Source: Mycobacterium szulgai (GTDB lineage: Bacteria; Actinomycetota; Actinomycetes; Mycobacteriales; Mycobacteriaceae). Taken from it: 64,000 bases of DNA. Both the position numbers and the translations under genes were made by a program. Position 1 is the first letter of the stretch, and the number at the start of each line of letters is the position of its first letter. The notes under the pieces were generated by a model. The model was given only the letters and a program-made list of their open reading frames with translations. It was not told the origin of the DNA and searched no databases. Positions 16,689-27,434 of the stretch are shown piece after piece. The stretch is taken from positions 1 through 64,000 of the forward strand of contig NZ_LQPW01000145.1 of the NCBI RefSeq assembly GCF_002116635.1, written 5' to 3'.

Positions 16689-17442
16689 CGCCGACTCGCT
16701 TTATCACCGTCCGGGCCAGGCCACGCGGAATCATCCGGCCGGCGGTCACCAGCGCCTTGTACTGAATACTCGGGACGCTGATCACCTTGCCCGCGGCGAC
16801 GTCGGCCAGGCTTTCGCTGACCACGTCGTCGACCTCGAGCCACAGAAACGACGGCAGCTTGCCCATGTTGATACCCGCCCTGGCGTGGAATTCGGTGTGC
16901 ACGAATCCAGGGCAGATGGCATGGATGCTGACGCCGGTCCCCTGCAATCCGCCGGCCAGGCCCTCGGTGAACGAAACCACCCACGCCTTTGACGCCGAAT
17001 AGGTCGATCCGCGCCCGGACAGCAGCCCGGCCACGCTGGCGACGTTGATGACGGTGCCCGCGCCGGCCTCAAGCATGGGCGGCAGCGCGGCCCGGGTGAA
17101 ATGCATGACCGCGGTCACGTTGACGTCGAGCTGGGCCTGCAGCAGTGCCGGATCGGCCGTCCAGAACTCCCCGGAGGTGCCGAAACCGGCGTTGTTCACC
17201 AGCACCCGAACCCCGTCGGCCAGCCGCTGCACCACCTTGTCGCGACCGGCCGCATCGGCCAGGTCAGCGGGCAGAATCTCGATGTTGCCGGCCTCACCGG
17301 CGAGCTCGTCGGCGAGTTGTTCCAAGCGGCCGACGTCACGCGCGACCAGCACCAGGTCGTAGCCATCGCGCGCATATCGTCGCGCATAGCCGGCGCCGAT
17401 TCCTGCGGTGGGCCCGGTGATCAGGGCGACGGGGCGAGGCAT
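16669..17442 (-). CDS. Short-chain dehydrogenase/reductase
   Basis: The protein is 257 aa of the classical SDR type: the cofactor motif TGPTAGIG (residues 9-16), NNAG (83-86), catalytic Ser136, Tyr148 and Lys152 (YSASK). VARD after the second strand suggests NADPH preference. It resembles the mycobacterial Rv2509/Rv0765c-like reductases that act on fatty or mycolic precursors, but the substrate cannot be read from the sequence. It is not between pyrE and Rv0383c in H37Rv as I recall, so it is an addition or has been lost there. Confidence 0.9.
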   Translation of the reverse strand: MPRPVALITGPTAGIGAGYARRYARDGYDLVLVARDVGRLEQLADELAGEAGNIEILPADLADAAGRDKVVQRLADGVRVLVNNAGFGTSGEFWTADPALLQAQLDVNVTAVMHFTRAALPPMLEAGAGTVINVASVAGLLSGRGSTYSASKAWVVSFTEGLAGGLQGTGVSIHAICPGFVHTEFHARAGINMGKLPSFLWLEVDDVVSESLADVAAGKVISVPSIQYKALVTAGRMIPRGLARTVIKRVGGGRGRT

Positions 17443-17489
17443 GAGCGACAGCGTAGCGAAGCGACGTTGGGCGGGCTTTACCCCGGCAC

Positions 17490-17505
17490 AGCCCAGCTTT
17501 GGGCT
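17490..17505. terminator. Short hairpin directly after the ttfA stop
   Basis: AGCCCA (17490-17495) and TGGGCT (17500-17505) pair around a 4-base loop, starting one base beyond the ttfA stop on the minus strand. There is no U-run, as is usual for mycobacterial terminators, so termination activity is uncertain. Confidence 0.4.
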
Positions 17506-17506
17506 T

Positions 17507-18370
17507 TCAGCGCTGGTAGTGGGTGGCCTGAGTGCCGTTGCGTCCCGGTGGTGGACGCCGGCCCGGCTCGGAGCGACCCTCCTCGCGGCGCACCGGCTCG
17601 GGTTCGCGGGCCGCGCTGCGGCGACCGGCCTCGCCCAGTAGCCCGGCTATGTCCTGGTCAGCGCGGCGGGGCGGCAATTCGGCGCGGCCCGCAGGCGCCA
17701 GCGGACGGCTGGGTGCGGTGCTGCGCGGCGCGGGCTCACCCGTTTCCTGTGCGGCCTCGGCGGGCAGCGGCGGCAAGACCCGCAGCAGGTCGTTGAACTG
17801 GCGCACGGTACGCAGACCCTCGTCCCATTGGGCGCGGGTGCTGGCGATCGGCATGCTGACCAGCGTCCAGTTCTGCTCGTTCCACATGATCTCGGCGCAG
17901 TCCGGCGCGGTGTGCGCGAAGGTGACCATCCGCCGGTCGCAGGCCCGGCGGGCGGCGTCCAGGTTGGTCGAGTACACCATCCGCGGCCCGATCGCGCCCA
18001 ACAGCCAAATGTCGCTCTCGCGTGGCTCTTTGAGACCTTTGAGCCGCAGATCGACCACGACGTTGGTGCCTACCTTGCGGTGCAGCGCGATTACCGTGGC
18101 CACTTCGTCGATGTCGAAGATGTAGACCGCCTCGCCACGGATCTGTCCCAGCACGACGTTTTGGGCGGCGACATCGCCGACCGTCGACATGACACCGCGC
18201 TTCCACCGCTTGAGAATGTCGGTCGATTCGCGCTCATAGTCGAATCCGTGCGAGCGGGCCCAGGACCTGCGGCGCCTGCTGCGGCCGCGGCGCCGATCGA
18301 TGTCGACGTACAGCAATACCGCCGCACCGACAAAGCACAGTGCGGACAGCGTGAACCAAAGCGGGACCAT
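17507..18370 (-). CDS. ttfA: TtfA, accessory factor for trehalose monomycolate transport (Rv0383c counterpart)
   Basis: The protein is 287 aa. One N-terminal membrane helix (WFTLSALCFVGAAVLLYV) is followed by a basic stretch (RRRGRSRRRR), a conserved cytoplasmic domain (residues ~40-200) and a disordered Pro/Arg/Glu-rich tail. The M. tuberculosis/M. smegmatis homologue works with MmpL3 in moving trehalose monomycolate and is essential there. Length (284 aa in H37Rv), helix position and location near clpB support the call. The upstream gap is 225 bases and a PE_PGRS gene diverges from it. Confidence 0.85.
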   Translation of the reverse strand: MVPLWFTLSALCFVGAAVLLYVDIDRRRGRSRRRRSWARSHGFDYERESTDILKRWKRGVMSTVGDVAAQNVVLGQIRGEAVYIFDIDEVATVIALHRKVGTNVVVDLRLKGLKEPRESDIWLLGAIGPRMVYSTNLDAARRACDRRMVTFAHTAPDCAEIMWNEQNWTLVSMPIASTRAQWDEGLRTVRQFNDLLRVLPPLPAEAAQETGEPAPRSTAPSRPLAPAGRAELPPRRADQDIAGLLGEAGRRSAAREPEPVRREEGRSEPGRRPPPGRNGTQATHYQR

Positions 18371-18595
18371 CCCGAACAGCCTATCTGCTGTTGCCGCCGA
18401 ACAAACAATCCGAGCAGGTCACAACCCAATCACGAGACGTATTACCCGGCCGTGTCGAGGGCGGCGCCCTCGTATTAATTGCAGGTTCTATGTGTTTACC
18501 GAAAAAGCCGACGCCCGCAGCGGTGTTGTGAGTAGCCTCACTGGTTCAGATTTCCCGATCCTTTTGTCCGCGATACGAATTCGAGGGGATTTCCC

Positions 18596-21505
18596 ATGTC
18601 GTTGGCGGCGGTACCGGATGCATTGATTGGAGCGGCCGGCGATCTGGCCCGGCTTCAGACGGCATGGGTCCAGGCCAGTGCGGCCGCGCCGCTTACCGGA
18701 CTGGCCGCAGCCGCCGGTGACGAGGTGTCGGCCGCGATCGCCGGGCTGTTCGGTGCCTACGGCCGCCAGTACCAGGCCCTGAGCGTGCAGGCGGCGCGGT
18801 ACCACGACCAGTTCGTCCGCACCCTGAACGGCTCAGCCATGGCCTATGCCGGCGCCGAGGCGGCTAACGCCTCGCCATTGCAACTCCTCGAACAGCAGAT
18901 GCTGGGCGTCATCAACGCCCCCACCCAGGCGGTGCTGGGCCGTCCGCTGATTGGCAACGGCGCCAACGGAACCGCGGCAAACCCCAACGGCGGGGCCGGC
19001 GGCCTGCTGTACGGCAACGGCGGCAACGGCTACAACCAGACCGCGGCCGGGATGGCCGGTGGTGCCGGCGGGGCGGCCGGGTTGATCGGTAACGGCGGGC
19101 TGGGCGGCGTCGGCGGTCCGGGCGCCAACGGCGGGGCCGGCGGCGCAGGGGGCTGGTGGTCGGGCAATGGCGGCGGCGGTGGAGCCGGCGGGACGGCCAC
19201 CCTGGCCGGCGCGGCCGGCGGCGACGGCGGTGCCGGCGGCCGGGCCGGACTGTTCGGTGCCGGCGGGGTCGGCGGGGCCGGTGGCATGGGCGCGGCCGGA
19301 GCCGCGGGGGCACCGAGCACGGCAGCCGCTCCCGTCGGCGGTGCCGGCGGCGCGGGCGGCGCCGGGGGTAACGGCGGTGTCGGCGGGGCCGGCGGATACC
19401 TGCTCGGCGATGGCGGCGTCGGCGGAGCCGGCGGCGCTGGCGGGGCCGGCGGAGCCGGCGGCATCGGCCATGACGGGGCCCCCGGGCCGGTGCGCGGTGC
19501 CGATGGCGGCGACGGCGGCACCGGTGGGGCCGGCGGCGGCGGCGGGGCCGGCGGCCACGGCGGCGCGGGCGGCACCAACTCCTTCGGCCAGGCCGCCGGC
19601 CAAGGCGTCGGCGGAGCCGGCGGCAACGGCGGTGACGGCGGCGCCCCAGGCAACGGCGGTGCCGGAGCTACCGGCACCTCGACGGTGAACTCCGGCATCG
19701 GCGGCAAGGGCGGACACGGCGGCAACCCCGGACTCGGCGGACAGGGCGGCTCGGGCGGAGCCGGTTCCCTGCACGGCGGCGACGGCACGGCCGGCCTCAC
19801 CCCCAACACGGGTGGTAACGGCGGCGCCGGCGGAACCGGCGCCGACGGCACCACGCCGGGCGCCGACGGTGCCCGGGGCGGCGCCGGCGGCGATGGCGGC
19901 AAGTACGGCAACGGCGGCGTCGGCGGCATCGGCGGCAACGGCGCAGCCGGGTTGGCCGGCACCACCGGGCCGGACGGCAACGGGACCAACGGCGGCGGCG
20001 GGGGCAATGGCGGCGCCGGCGGCAGCGGCGGCAACGGCGGCGCGAACGGCGGCACCGGCGGGATCGGCGGTAATGGTGGCGCAGCCGGCAACGGCGGCGC
20101 CGGCGGTAGCGGCATCACCGGCGCCAACGGCACCAATGGCACCGGCGCCAACGGCGGTGACGGCGGAAACGCCGGCAACGGCGGCAACGGCGGCAAGGGC
20201 GGTGACGGCGGCGCCGGCGGAACGGGCGTCGGCGGTCAAGCCGCCAATGGCGTCGGCGGCGCCGGCGGCAACGGCGCCAATGCTGGCACCCCGGGCAACG
20301 GCGGCAACGGCGGCAGCGGCGCTCCCGCCACACCGACCACACCCATCGGCGGCAACGGCGGTGACGGTGGCCGAGGGGGCAACTCCGGGATCGCGGGGGC
20401 CCGTGGGACCGGTGGCACCGGCTCGACGGACGGCGCCAACGGCAGCAACGGCACCACGCAGACCGCAGGCCGCGGCGGCAACGGCGGAGCCGGCGGCAAC
20501 GTGCAGGCCAGCACCGGGTCCGGCGGTGACGGCGGCAACGGCGGCGCCGGCGGCAATGGCGGCGCCAACGCGGCCGGCGGTGCCGGTGGCAACGGCGGCC
20601 GGGGCGGCAACCCGCCGCCATCCGGCCTGTCGAACGGGGCCGGTGGGGACGGCGGCAACGGCGGAGCCGGCGGGACGGGCACCACCGGCGGTAACGGCGG
20701 CAACGGCGGCGACGGCAGCGGTGCCACCGGTAGCGGTAACAACATCACCGGCGGTTCCGGCGGCGACGGCGGCGCCGGCGGGCTCGGCATTGGCGGGGCC
20801 GGCGGCAACGGCGGTGACGGCGGCCTGGGCGCCGCCGGCCGCGGCACCGCCGCCGGCGACGGAGGCAGCGGCGGTGACGGCGGTGACAGCGTGGGCGGTA
20901 ACGGCGGAAAGGGCGGCACCGGCGGCAACGCCGGCACCGCGTTGACGTCGACCACCGTGCGCGGCGTCGGCGGAACCGGCGGCGACGGCGGCAACAGCCT
21001 CGGCGGGGCAGGCGGCACCGGCGGCGCGGGCGGCACCGGCGGCAACACGATCACCGGCCCCGGCGGTACGGGCGGCGCGGGCGGCACCGGCGGCGCGGGC
21101 GACACCGGCGGCGGCACCGGCGGCAACGGCGGGATGGGCGGCACCGTCAATGCCGGTGGCGCGCAGGGTGGCACCGGGGGCGTCGGCGGCGTCGGCGGCC
21201 ACGGAAACGGCACCAGCACCGGCGGCACCGGCGGGCGGGGCGGCATGGGCGGCACCGGCGGCACGGGGACCAGCGTCGATGTGGGCGGTAACGGCGGTTC
21301 GGGCGGCATCGGAGGTGCCGGCGGTAGCTCCGACTTCGGCAGCGGCGGCAAGGGCGGCGACGGCGGCACCGGCGGCACCGGCGGTTTCGGAGCGAATCAG
21401 CCGGGCGGCACCGGCGGCCCGGGCGGTCCCGGCAAGAACCCGGTCGGTACCGTCGGCGGTCTCGGTGGTACCGCCGGCACCCCCGGCAAAGGCGGCGGTC
21501 TCTAG
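18596..21505 (+). CDS. PE_PGRS family protein (complete)
   Basis: The protein is 969 aa. The PE domain MSLAAVPDALIGAAGDLARL covers residues 1 to ~95, with the GRPLIGNGANG linker at ~120, then about 840 residues of GGX repeats broken by short Thr/Ser/Asn-rich islands. The protein ends in GTPGKGGGL with no folded C-terminal domain. AGGGG-type spacing (GAGGGGATTTCCC) precedes the ATG. PE_PGRS proteins are exported by ESX-5 and surface-exposed; their individual functions are unclear. The gene lies between ttfA and clpB, where H37Rv has none as I recall. Confidence 0.93.
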   Translation: MSLAAVPDALIGAAGDLARLQTAWVQASAAAPLTGLAAAAGDEVSAAIAGLFGAYGRQYQALSVQAARYHDQFVRTLNGSAMAYAGAEAANASPLQLLEQQMLGVINAPTQAVLGRPLIGNGANGTAANPNGGAGGLLYGNGGNGYNQTAAGMAGGAGGAAGLIGNGGLGGVGGPGANGGAGGAGGWWSGNGGGGGAGGTATLAGAAGGDGGAGGRAGLFGAGGVGGAGGMGAAGAAGAPSTAAAPVGGAGGAGGAGGNGGVGGAGGYLLGDGGVGGAGGAGGAGGAGGIGHDGAPGPVRGADGGDGGTGGAGGGGGAGGHGGAGGTNSFGQAAGQGVGGAGGNGGDGGAPGNGGAGATGTSTVNSGIGGKGGHGGNPGLGGQGGSGGAGSLHGGDGTAGLTPNTGGNGGAGGTGADGTTPGADGARGGAGGDGGKYGNGGVGGIGGNGAAGLAGTTGPDGNGTNGGGGGNGGAGGSGGNGGANGGTGGIGGNGGAAGNGGAGGSGITGANGTNGTGANGGDGGNAGNGGNGGKGGDGGAGGTGVGGQAANGVGGAGGNGANAGTPGNGGNGGSGAPATPTTPIGGNGGDGGRGGNSGIAGARGTGGTGSTDGANGSNGTTQTAGRGGNGGAGGNVQASTGSGGDGGNGGAGGNGGANAAGGAGGNGGRGGNPPPSGLSNGAGGDGGNGGAGGTGTTGGNGGNGGDGSGATGSGNNITGGSGGDGGAGGLGIGGAGGNGGDGGLGAAGRGTAAGDGGSGGDGGDSVGGNGGKGGTGGNAGTALTSTTVRGVGGTGGDGGNSLGGAGGTGGAGGTGGNTITGPGGTGGAGGTGGAGDTGGGTGGNGGMGGTVNAGGAQGGTGGVGGVGGHGNGTSTGGTGGRGGMGGTGGTGTSVDVGGNGGSGGIGGAGGSSDFGSGGKGGDGGTGGTGGFGANQPGGTGGPGGPGKNPVGTVGGLGGTAGTPGKGGGL

Positions 21506-21540
21506 CACCTCACGGCCGGCCAAGCAAAGGAGCGATCCAA

Positions 21541-21978
21541 GTGCCACAAGACCACGCCCTGCAGATCGACGTTCCGGTCCAACTCGACGACGTGAAGGTC
21601 GTTTTCAGCGTGGCGTCGCTGACCTTCGAGGGCGACATGCCGGCCGCGCTCTTCCACACCGGAATCGTGCTCAAGGACGCCGAGGAGTGGCGGGTGAAGC
21701 CGGACGTGGTGATCGTGTTCCACACCAACGCCGGACACGTGGCGCTCGACGATGCGACCTACAACGCGAACCGGCACGTCGCGATCGGCAATCCGTACAA
21801 GGCCGTCGTCGCCGACCTGATGAAAAAGGGTGTGCAGGTTGAACTTTGCGGCGCCACCGCCGTGGCCAATGGCTGGGGCAACGCCGATGTGATCCCCGGC
21901 GTCAAGGTCAACCGAAACGCCATGGCCCGGCTGACGCAGCTGGTCCAGCAGGGGTACGTGAAGATTTCGGAAACCTAG
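21541..21978 (+). CDS. DsrE-like family protein
   Basis: The protein is 145 aa from a GTG start preceded by AAAGGAG. The sequence has the DsrE/F-like alpha/beta pattern: VVFSVASLTF, a FHTNAGHVAL segment, and a conserved Cys in GVQVELCGATA followed by NGWGNADVIPGVKVNRNAM, as in DUF1791-type proteins. Members of this fold relay sulfur or bind small molecules. No partner sulfurtransferase is next to it. It ends 2 bases before the enoyl-CoA hydratase start, so the two are almost certainly translated together. Confidence 0.75.
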   Translation: MPQDHALQIDVPVQLDDVKVVFSVASLTFEGDMPAALFHTGIVLKDAEEWRVKPDVVIVFHTNAGHVALDDATYNANRHVAIGNPYKAVVADLMKKGVQVELCGATAVANGWGNADVIPGVKVNRNAMARLTQLVQQGYVKISET

Positions 21979-22767
21979 CCTTGTACCAGGGCTACCGGCT
22001 CATCCACATCGCCGTGGCCGACGGTATTTGCCGGGCCACGATCGACCATCCGCCCGTCAACCTGTTGGACCTGCCGCTGCTGGACGAGATCAACCGGCTG
22101 ACAACGGAAGTCAGCGACGACGAGCAGGTCCGGGTGCTCATCGTCGACTCGGCCGATCCGGAGATCTTCATCGCCCATGCCGACGTCGGGCTGATTCTGG
22201 ACCTGCCTGCTTACCAAACCGGCGACGACACCGGACTGCACGAGGAGCTCTCGCCCTTCCACGCCACGATGGAGCGGTTCCGGACCATTCCGAAGGCCAC
22301 CATCGCCGTCATCGAGGGCGCCTGCCGCGGGGGCGGCTGCGAGTTCGCCATGGCGTTCGACATGCGCTATGGCGCGCTCGGCGTCACGGTCCTGGGGCAT
22401 CCGGAGGTGTCGGTGGGGATCATCCCCGGCGGCGGCGGCACCCAGCGACTGCCCCGGCTGGTCGGTCGCGGCCGCGCCCTCGAGGTCATCCTCGGCGGCA
22501 TGGACGTCGACGCCGCGACCGCCGAAGCCTGGGGATACCTGGACCGCGCGTTGCCACCTGAGCAGCTGCGACGTTTCGTCGACAAGCTGGCCAGGCGCAT
22601 CGCGTCGAGTCCGGCGCAGGCCGTCGCGGCCGTCAAACGGGCGGTCGATGCGGCGGCCGGAGACCTCAGCACCGGCCTGCGCATCGAGGATCAGCTGCTA
22701 CGCGAAACTCTTGCGCAGCCGGCCGCCCGGCAACGGCTGCAGGCCGCTCTCGGCGCCGGGTCGCGGT

Positions 22768-25326
<2,559 letters not shown>

Positions 25327-25394
25327 GACGATCTCCGTTCGAGGCCAAAATGGCGGGTCAGAAAATGCTTGTCGGGTTGTTCAACGCGATCAAG

Positions 25395-25415
25395 GTTGAG
25401 TCTGTTCCGCTCAAC
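25395..25415. promoter_or_regulatory. HAIR element (HspR operator) upstream of clpB
   Basis: GTTGAG (25395-25400) and CTCAAC (25410-25415) form a perfect dyad with a 9-base spacer. This matches the HAIR consensus CTTGAGT-N7-ACTCAAG except at the outermost C/G pair and one inner base. HspR binds such sites and represses heat-shock genes until stress. It is one of three copies in the window. Confidence 0.85.
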
Positions 25416-25483
25416 TCTAAGTTCTTTCGCCGGGGCACCGCAAGGTCGATCCAACAGTTGCCCAGTATTCCCGTTAAACGCTG

Positions 25484-25547
25484 TCGCCGAGCGTGTACTC
25501 ACTGTCAGTTCAAGCGCGATTTCTCGCGCTCAGTACACGCTCGGCGA
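25484..25547. repeat. Nested palindromic element between clpB and the GAP-family gene
   Basis: Outer arms TCGCCGAGCGTGTACT (25484-25499) and AGTACACGCTCGGCGA (25532-25547) are perfect 16-base complements. A second perfect hairpin, AGCGCGA-TTTC-TCGCGCT (25513-25530), sits inside the 32-base loop. The element lies between divergent genes, so it cannot be a simple 3' terminator of either. It resembles the dispersed intergenic hairpins of mycobacteria and shares the word GAGCGTG with the element at 14467-14580. Confidence 0.75.
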
Positions 25548-25598
25548 CCCGAGCCACGGCCCGGCAGCCTGCCCTATAACGTCGGCTACCGTTCTCGC

Positions 25599-26246
25599 GT
25601 GATAGAAGTACTGCCGCTGGCGCTGGTGATCACGGTTTCGCCGCTGTCGATCATCCCCGGGGTACTGGTCTTGCATGCGCCACATCCCCGCGAGAGCGGC
25701 TTGGCCTATCTGGCCGGTTGGGTGTTCGGCATAGCCGCACTGACCGCGATCGCCATCGGTATCTCCAACATGCTCGGCGGCCTGCGCGAGCAGCCACCGC
25801 AGTGGGCGTCCTGGCTGCGGATCGTCGTCGGCATCACGCTCATCGTGTTCGGCGTCCTCCGCTGGCTGACGCGGCGCGGACACGACCACATCCCGGCCTG
25901 GATGCGAACGCTCACCTCGGTCACCCCGCCCCGCGCCGCGATGACGGGAGCCGCGCTTGCGGTGCTGAATGTCAAGGTGCTATTCGTCTGTGCCGCAGCC
26001 GGTTTGGCGATCGGGACCGATGCGCTGGGTGTCGCCGGCACAGTGCTCACCGCCGCCGTATTCGTTGCGGTCGCCACGTCGTCGGTGGTGATCCCGATCC
26101 TGGCCTACACGGCCGCCGGCGGCCGTCTCGACGACCCGCTGGAGCGACTCAAGAACTGGATGGAGAAGCACAATGCCGCTGTGGTTGCGGTCATCCTGGT
26201 GTTGATCGGACTCGCGGTGCTGTACAAGGGAATTCACGCCCTATAA
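25599..26246 (+). CDS. GAP (Sap)-family integral membrane protein
   Basis: The protein is about 215 aa, with a GTG start. It has about six hydrophobic segments (for example ALVITVSPLSIIPGVLVL, LAYLAGWVFGIAALTAIAI, VVAVILVLIGLAVLYKG). The opening VTVSPLSIIPGVLVLHAPHPR is characteristic of the GPL-addressing/Sap family linked to glycolipid or peptidolipid export in mycobacteria. An upstream open frame begins at 25350, but it runs through the palindromic element and has no membrane character. The gene stops 9 bases before the flavohaemoglobin start. Confidence 0.82.
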   Translation: MIEVLPLALVITVSPLSIIPGVLVLHAPHPRESGLAYLAGWVFGIAALTAIAIGISNMLGGLREQPPQWASWLRIVVGITLIVFGVLRWLTRRGHDHIPAWMRTLTSVTPPRAAMTGAALAVLNVKVLFVCAAAGLAIGTDALGVAGTVLTAAVFVAVATSSVVIPILAYTAAGGRLDDPLERLKNWMEKHNAAVVAVILVLIGLAVLYKGIHAL

Positions 26247-26255
26247 TCGGAGCCC

Positions 26256-27416
26256 GTGGGCCTCGATGACCGAGCTGCGTTGCAGGTGCTGCGCGACGCC
26301 TTCGATCCCGCCAGCCCAGACCTCGTCCGCCGGTTCTACACCCACTGGTTTGCCCTCGACAGTTCGGTGCGTGAGCTGTTCCCGCCCGAAATGGACAGCC
26401 AGCGAGCAGCTTTCGCACACGCGCTGCACTGGGTGTACGGCGAGCTGGTCGCCCAGCGCGCTGACGAACCCGTGGCCTTTCTGGCCCAGCTCGGCCGCGA
26501 CCACCGCAAGTACGGTGTGCTGCCGGCCCAATACGAGACGTTGCGCCGAGCTCTGTACGCCACGATGCGCGGCCATGTCGGTGATGCCTGGACCGACGCC
26601 GTCAGCCGGGCGGCCGAGCAGTCACTGAACCTGATCACCGGGGTGATGAGCGGCGCCGCGGACTCCGAAGAGGGGCCGGCGTGGTGGGACGGCACCGTCG
26701 TCGAGCACGCGCGGGTGTCAAGGGATCTCGCGGTGGTGCGGCTGCGGCTGGACCGCCCGCTGCAGTACCACGCCGGCCAGTACGTCAACGTCCACGTCCC
26801 CCAATGCCCGCACCGCTGGCGATACCTGAGCCCGGCCATTCCGCCCGACCCCGACGGCCGGATCGAGTTTCACGTCCGCGTGGTGCCCGGCGGTCTGGTC
26901 AGCAACGCCATTGTCAGCGAAACCCGGCCCGGCGACCGCTGGCGATTGGCCGGTCCGCACGGCGCCTTGCGGGTCGACCGCGATGGTGGGGACGTGCTCA
27001 TGGTCGCCGGCAGCACCGGCCTGGCGCCGCTGCGGGCGCTGATCCTGGACCTGAGCCGTTACGCCCAAAACCCGCGGGTGCATCTGTTCTTCGGCGCACG
27101 CTACTTCTGCGAGCTCTACGACCTGCGCACGTTATGGCAGGTGGCGGCGCAGAATCCGTGGCTGTCCGTCTCACCGGTGACGGAGTACAACCGGGATCCG
27201 CCCTGGGCGGCCGACTATCCCGACGTCTCGCCACCGCGTGGCTTGCATGTGCGCCAGAGCGGGCGCTTGCCGGAGGTGGTCACCAACTACGGCGGCTGGG
27301 GCGACCGACAAATCCTCATCTGCGGCGGCCCGGCGATGGTGCGCGCTACCAAAGCCGCACTGATCGCCAAGGGCGCGCCGCCGGAACGCATCCGGCACGA
27401 CCCACTGTCGCGTTAG
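26256..27416 (+). CDS. Type II flavohaemoglobin-like protein (Rv0385 counterpart)
   Basis: The protein is 386 aa from a GTG start. The globin domain (residues 1-135) has Tyr28 at the B10-like position (RRFYTHWF) and His83 as probable proximal ligand (RDHRKYG). A ferredoxin-reductase domain follows, with an FAD motif (RWRYLSPAIPP), an NAD site (MVAGSTGLAPLRALI) and CGGPAM near the end. Mycobacterial type II flavohaemoglobins differ from NO-dioxygenating Hmp and have been linked to D-lactate oxidation. The gene is followed after 18 bases by the LuxR-cyclase regulator. Confidence 0.88.
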   Translation: MGLDDRAALQVLRDAFDPASPDLVRRFYTHWFALDSSVRELFPPEMDSQRAAFAHALHWVYGELVAQRADEPVAFLAQLGRDHRKYGVLPAQYETLRRALYATMRGHVGDAWTDAVSRAAEQSLNLITGVMSGAADSEEGPAWWDGTVVEHARVSRDLAVVRLRLDRPLQYHAGQYVNVHVPQCPHRWRYLSPAIPPDPDGRIEFHVRVVPGGLVSNAIVSETRPGDRWRLAGPHGALRVDRDGGDVLMVAGSTGLAPLRALILDLSRYAQNPRVHLFFGARYFCELYDLRTLWQVAAQNPWLSVSPVTEYNRDPPWAADYPDVSPPRGLHVRQSGRLPEVVTNYGGWGDRQILICGGPAMVRATKAALIAKGAPPERIRHDPLSR

Positions 27417-27434
27417 AGTGCGTCCGAGGAGCGA

